Assembly: GCF_014654675.1 (NCBI RefSeq)
Contig: NZ_BNBC01000008.1
Location: forward strand, 124,001 to 188,000
Length of the DNA stretch: 64,000 bases
Direction of reading: 5' to 3'
Source: Streptomyces spiralis
GTDB taxonomy: Bacteria > Actinomycetota > Actinomycetes > Streptomycetales > Streptomycetaceae
The notes below the pieces were generated by a model. It searched no databases, was not told the DNA's origin, and saw only the letters and a program-made list of their open reading frames with translations. Positions 60,883 to 64,000 of the stretch are shown here, in pieces. How positions within the stretch are numbered: the first letter of the stretch is position 1; every line of letters starts with the position of its first letter. The translations under genes and the position numbers were made by a program.

Positions 60883-61552
60883 TGGTTCAGGACCGCTGGA
60901 TCACGAGTTCGTACTCGAGCAGCGCGACTCGGCCGCCGCCCATCAGCTCCGGTACGCACTTGCAGATCGCGTTCTCGCTGACATCTCGGTGTCCACGACC
61001 TCGTCATCACCCCGGCCGCCACCGCTCGCCGCACCGGGCTCCGCCGCTGGTCCGCCCGTGAGAGACGCCGGCTCGTACAGGGCGCTGCGGGTCGGCGAGG
61101 AGGCTGGCGATCGGATGGCGGTGTGCTCGCCAAGCCGCCCGAGGTGCGGCCGCGCCACGATCTGGGCCCACTTTGCCAGGCGGTCGAAGAGCTGCTTGGC
61201 GTTTTGGGTAGCTCATCGCCCGTCCCAGCGGCGCACGGAACAGATTCACGAACACCATGGCGAGGGGGGACGACGTGGCCTCCCAAAGGACGACGACCCG
61301 TTCGGCCCGGCCTCGGTGTTTCATGACAGCGAAACACCCCGGCCACTCCGGCTGGTTGTGCAGGACTGCCCGAACCCGAAAGCCAGTGGCGGGCTGCTTG
61401 CCACCTGGCTCGCCGCTCGCAACGGCGCCCCAGCCAGGCCGCGACGGGGGTTGAGGAACATCGGAACGAAAACCGGCGCTAAGCCTCCGCGCACCTGAGA
61501 GCGCTTTGACCTGGACTTCTACCCGGGCCCGCGCCGGCGCTTGGCCGGACGG
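60883..61552. other. Decayed region
   Basis: About 670 bp. On the minus strand 60887-60980 reads ENAICKCVPELMGGGRVALL and EYELVIQRS with a proper stop, so it is the end of a lost gene. Further in, AKQLFDRLAKWAQIVARPHL (61130-61200) is another coding-like piece. Neither has a start, and the frames are not continuous. Confidence 0.35.
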
Positions 61553-61888
61553 TCAGACAGCGCGCAGTCGAGGGGGGTCAGGCTGTTCCGGCTCGACCTC
61601 CGCAACGACCCGGAGGGGACCGGGGGCCTCGGCGTCGGTAGTCTCCTCCGCCCGGCGGCGCAACTTCGACTTAAGGCTGATCAGCCCGCTCTTGACGTGC
61701 GGCGCGGCCTTCATCGCAGCGGCCCCCAGCGCGACGCCCGTGCCGAGGATCACCAGGGCCGTCTTGGTGCCGTCGAACAGCACGGCGTGCGTGTTGAGCG
61801 CGTTGTTGTCATCCCACGCCAGCGGGCTCTCTCCGCCCGGGGTGCTCGACTTCGAGAAGTGTGTGTCGGAGGGACGCTTCGTCAGCAT
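61553..61888 (-). CDS. Small membrane protein, unknown
   Basis: 111 residues from ATG 61888. One hydrophobic segment (ALVILGTGVALGAAAMKAAP, residues 43-62) is followed by a basic stretch LISLKSKLRRRAEET and an acidic, Pro-rich tail. No family is recognised and the ribosome site is weak. It is divergent from a MerR gene and may be its target. Both are read across the palindrome at 61921. Confidence 0.6.
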   Translation of the reverse strand: MLTKRPSDTHFSKSSTPGGESPLAWDDNNALNTHAVLFDGTKTALVILGTGVALGAAAMKAAPHVKSGLISLKSKLRRRAEETTDAEAPGPLRVVAEVEPEQPDPPRLRAV

Positions 61889-61914
61889 TGCTGAACCAGC
61901 GGGGAGAGGGAGGC

Positions 61915-61935
61915 TTGAGTCTCCCGTAGGGGGAG
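61915..61935 (+). promoter_or_regulatory. MerR-type operator
   Basis: TTGAGT (61915-61920) is directly followed by CTCCCGTAGGGGGAG (61921-61935), a short palindrome of the form bound by drug-sensing MerR regulators between a -35 and -10 box. The -10 box is not clear. Confidence 0.5.
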
Positions 61936-61951
61936 GCGAGAGAGTGAGGGC

Positions 61952-62905
61952 ATGGACGGCGACACGCTCTTCACGATCGGTGACCTGGCCCGGCGGACCG
62001 GGCTGACGGTCAAGACCATCCGGTTCTACTCCGACACCGGGATCGTGCCGCCGACAGACCGCAGCCCGGCTGGCTACCGGCTCTACGACGTCGGCGCGCT
62101 CACACGTCTGGATCTGGTACGTACCCTGCGTGACCTGGGGCTCGACCTTGGCATCATCCGGCAGCTGCTGGATCGGGAGGTCTCGGTTCCCGAGGTTGCT
62201 GCCGCACACGCCGATGCCCTGGAGGTGCAGATCCGCACGCTGCGACTGCGGCGCGCTGTGCTGCGCGCGGTGGCCAAACGTGGCTCCAGCCCCGAGGAGA
62301 TGGATCTCATGCACAAGCTCGCCAAGCTTTCCGACAACGAACGCCGACGCCTGATCACCGACTTCATCGACGACACGTTCGGTGGGCTCGATGCCAACGC
62401 CGACTTCGTCAACATGATGCGCTCGGCCATGCCAGAGCTGCCGGACGATCCCGAACCCGAGCAGGTCGACGCCTGGGTGGAACTTGCCGAGCTCACCCAG
62501 GATCCCGACTTCCGCGCGGCCGTGCGCCGCATGGCGCAGTACCAGGCGGCCGAGCGCGCCCAGAGCGACCACACCGGCTTGCACCACGACCTCACCGAGA
62601 CCGTCCGGGACAGCGTCGGCCGCGCGATCGATGCAGGCATCGCCCCAGCCTCGGCCGAGGCCGCACCCGTCATCGACGCTCTCACCGCCCGCTATGCGCA
62701 GACCTTCAGCCGCGCTGACGACGCCGACCTGCGCCGCTGGCTGCTGACACGCCTGGAGGTCGCCGGTGACCCCCGCGCGGAACGCTACTGGCATCTGCTC
62801 GCCGTCATCAACGGATGGCCCGTCCCGCCCAGCCTGGCTCCGGTGTTCACGTGGTTCACGCAAGCCTTGCGCGCCGGCACCGGGCAGCCATCCCGCGTGG
62901 AGTAG
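61952..62905 (+). CDS. MerR family transcriptional regulator
   Basis: 317 residues, longer than a minimal MerR. The winged HTH MDGDTLFTIGDLARRTGLTV, KTIRFYSDTGIVPPTDRSPA, GYRLYDVGALTRL is at 1-55 and the dimerisation helix at 75-115. The remaining 200 residues are a helical domain with DLMHKLAKLSDNERRRLITD and YWHLLAVINGWPVPPSLAPV, not a TipAS or GyrI-like fold that I recognise. It probably binds a small hydrophobic ligand. GAGTGAGGG precedes the ATG. Confidence 0.92.
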   Translation: MDGDTLFTIGDLARRTGLTVKTIRFYSDTGIVPPTDRSPAGYRLYDVGALTRLDLVRTLRDLGLDLGIIRQLLDREVSVPEVAAAHADALEVQIRTLRLRRAVLRAVAKRGSSPEEMDLMHKLAKLSDNERRRLITDFIDDTFGGLDANADFVNMMRSAMPELPDDPEPEQVDAWVELAELTQDPDFRAAVRRMAQYQAAERAQSDHTGLHHDLTETVRDSVGRAIDAGIAPASAEAAPVIDALTARYAQTFSRADDADLRRWLLTRLEVAGDPRAERYWHLLAVINGWPVPPSLAPVFTWFTQALRAGTGQPSRVE

Positions 62906-62944
62906 TCCCGCGCCTGGCGGCCGGCCCGCTCCTCGCGGCTTCGA

Positions 62945-63282
62945 TCAGGCCGCGCGGATCTCGGGGCGTTCGACAAGGCGGCCGCCCTCGAAGCGGGCTC
63001 CGGCGCGGACGAGGGCGACGAAGTGGGGCGCGTTCACGGCCTTTTTTGACCGCCTTGGGGAGCTTCGCACCGTAGAGCTTCTCGAATGTCTTGATCGGTC
63101 GTGCCGCGTGGTCACGGTCCTCGGCGTAGTAGATGTCCTGGACGGCCTTTTTCGTGCCGGGCTGCGCGGACTTCGGCATGGAGTCGAGGACGTCGGCTGT
63201 CTTGTGAACCCAGCACCTCTGCTCATGGGTGTCAGGGAACACCTCCGCGAGGGCCTTCCAGAAGCCCAGGGCAGAGCCAAGC
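62945..63282 (-). mobile_element. IS256-family transposase remnant (minus strand)
   Basis: LGFWKALAEVFPDTHEQRCW, VHKTADVLDSMPKSAQPGTK and AVQDIYYAEDRDHAARPIKT run from 63282 to about 63060. They are followed, after a deletion and frame change at a T-run, by the family end VNAPHFVALVRAGARFEGGR and LVERPEIRAA at 62945. The middle of the DDE catalytic domain is present but the N-terminus is missing and the frame is broken. Confidence 0.75.
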
Positions 63283-63700
63283 GAGGTTCTTCCGCTGCTC
63301 TACCTGCACGGACTGTCCAGCGGTGACTTCGTGCCGGCCATGGAGCAGTTCCTCGGTTCCTCGGCGGGCCTGTCGTCTGCGACGGTGACCCGGCTGACGA
63401 AGCAGTGGCAGGACGATCACGCCGTCTTCCAGCAGCGTGACCTGTCGGGCAGCGACTACGTCTACGCGTGGGCCGACGGCGTCCACCCCACGGTCCGGCT
63501 GGGCCGGGCCCACTCCTGCGTCCTGGTCCTCATGGGCGTGCGCGTCGACGGGACCAAGGAGCTGATTGCTCTCGCGGAAGGGCTGCGGGAGTCGGCCGAG
63601 TCCTGGGCCGATCTGCTGCGCGACTGCCGGCGGCGCGGCATGCAGATGCGTAGCTCGTCGTCGGGGACGGCGCGATGGGCCTGTGGGGGGCTTGCGGAGG
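63272..63700 (+). mobile_element. IS256-family transposase remnant (plus strand)
   Basis: EVLPLLYLHGLSSGDFVPAM, EQFLGSSAGLSSATVTRLTK, VYAWADGVHPTVRLGRAHSC and VRVDGTKELIALAEGLRESA give the first half of an IS256 transposase. It includes the first catalytic Asp region (WADGVH). Near 63655 the frame shifts, and VVGDGAMGLWGA continues in another frame. It points away from the minus-strand remnant, which holds the complementary second half. Confidence 0.75.
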
Positions 63701-64000
63701 TGTTTCCCCAGGCCACCCACGGTGTGTCTGGTCAAGTCGGCCTGGCGTCGGCATCGCGCGGTCGACGACCAGCCATCGGGACTGGCGAATGTGCGGGGCC
63801 CGGTCCTTCTCGGCCATCGGACAGCGGGCGCGAAACGCTCCGCAGGACACCCTGGCCCGGCTCGGCGCCCCGGACCGTGTCCGTCGTCACCGTTCGCACC
63901 GCCCCGAGCACCGCGACGAGCGGATGCACGCGTGGGGCTTCCACTCCCCAGGGCCTCCGGTCAGGAGTACACGGTCTTCCCCAGCGAATACGCGACCTCG
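63701..64000. other. Terminal 300 bp, no gene recognised
   Basis: Downstream of the IS256 piece, frames are open on both strands but none gives a family match. The sequence may be further element debris. The window ends here, so a gene entering from the right could be cut. Confidence 0.3.

Overview
The window is very GC-rich actinomycete DNA, most likely a Streptomyces chromosome. The support is GTG starts, leaderless promoters (ATG or GTG 6-7 nt after the -10 box), a PIG-L deacetylase of the mycothiol type, MmyB-type HTH regulators, baeRF, PxpABC and AmiS/FmdA gene sets, and IS256, IS110 and IS5 relics. Gene density is normal in the first half. The second half has many decayed genes and regulator/target pairs, as expected of an accessory or chromosome-arm region. 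The species cannot be named from sequence reading alone.

Layout. 0-3.3 kb: tail of an ECF sigma factor, a small Cys-rich protein, then a formamide/amide cluster (fmdB-like regulator, AmiS/UreI channel, FmdA formamidase). 3.3-6.3 kb: a Tat-exported CrtC/lipocalin-like lipoprotein divergent from argG, which has an ArgR-type operator over a leaderless promoter. 6.4-12.8 kb and 20.3-25.1 kb: two blocks resembling the actinobacterial dormancy (DosR/OsdR-type) gene set: M50-CBS protease, DUF2267, erythromycin-esterase-like protein, baeRF (Rv2629-like), 2H phosphoesterase, DUF1918-HTH-PNPOx fusion, universal stress protein, group III PfkA, SHOCT protein and Zn-alcohol dehydrogenase. Between them lie a frameshifted methyltransferase, the pxpABC 5-oxoprolinase operon with a conspicuous operator, DinB proteins, and a MmyB regulator divergent from a CMD/cupin pair.

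25-34 kb: flavodoxin-type reductase, TetR and a leaderless methyltransferase sharing two palindromes, a stretch of decayed genes (27.9-29.6 kb), truncated azoreductase, nitroreductase, PIG-L deacetylase, and a TetR/membrane protein pair with twin operators. 34-41 kb: IS110 relic, a DctA-PrpF operon with a divergent LysR, small ORFs including an IS5-tail chimera, and a stand-alone kinase-fold protein. 41.7-45.8 kb: a translationally coupled MMPL-histidine kinase-LuxR operon preceded by a 30-bp perfect palindrome. 46-54 kb: truncated GNAT, exported alpha/beta hydrolase, DinB, SDR divergent from a second MmyB regulator, decayed panE, MFS exporter divergent from TetR. 54-64 kb: type II cholesterol oxidase, SUKH-like protein, PadR-ABC-FtsX operon, MerR regulator divergent from a small membrane protein, and two oppositely oriented IS256 transposase relics at the end.

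The recurring theme is one-component regulators packed against their targets, with operators visible as palindromes inside leaderless promoters. A second theme is short tandem duplications in intergenic DNA, twice including the stop codon of the upstream gene. I did not find a convincing wholly new multi-gene defence or biosynthetic system. The best leads are the dormancy-like gene set, the MMPL/two-component palindrome, and the pxp double operator. All functions are assigned by reading motifs, not by database search.
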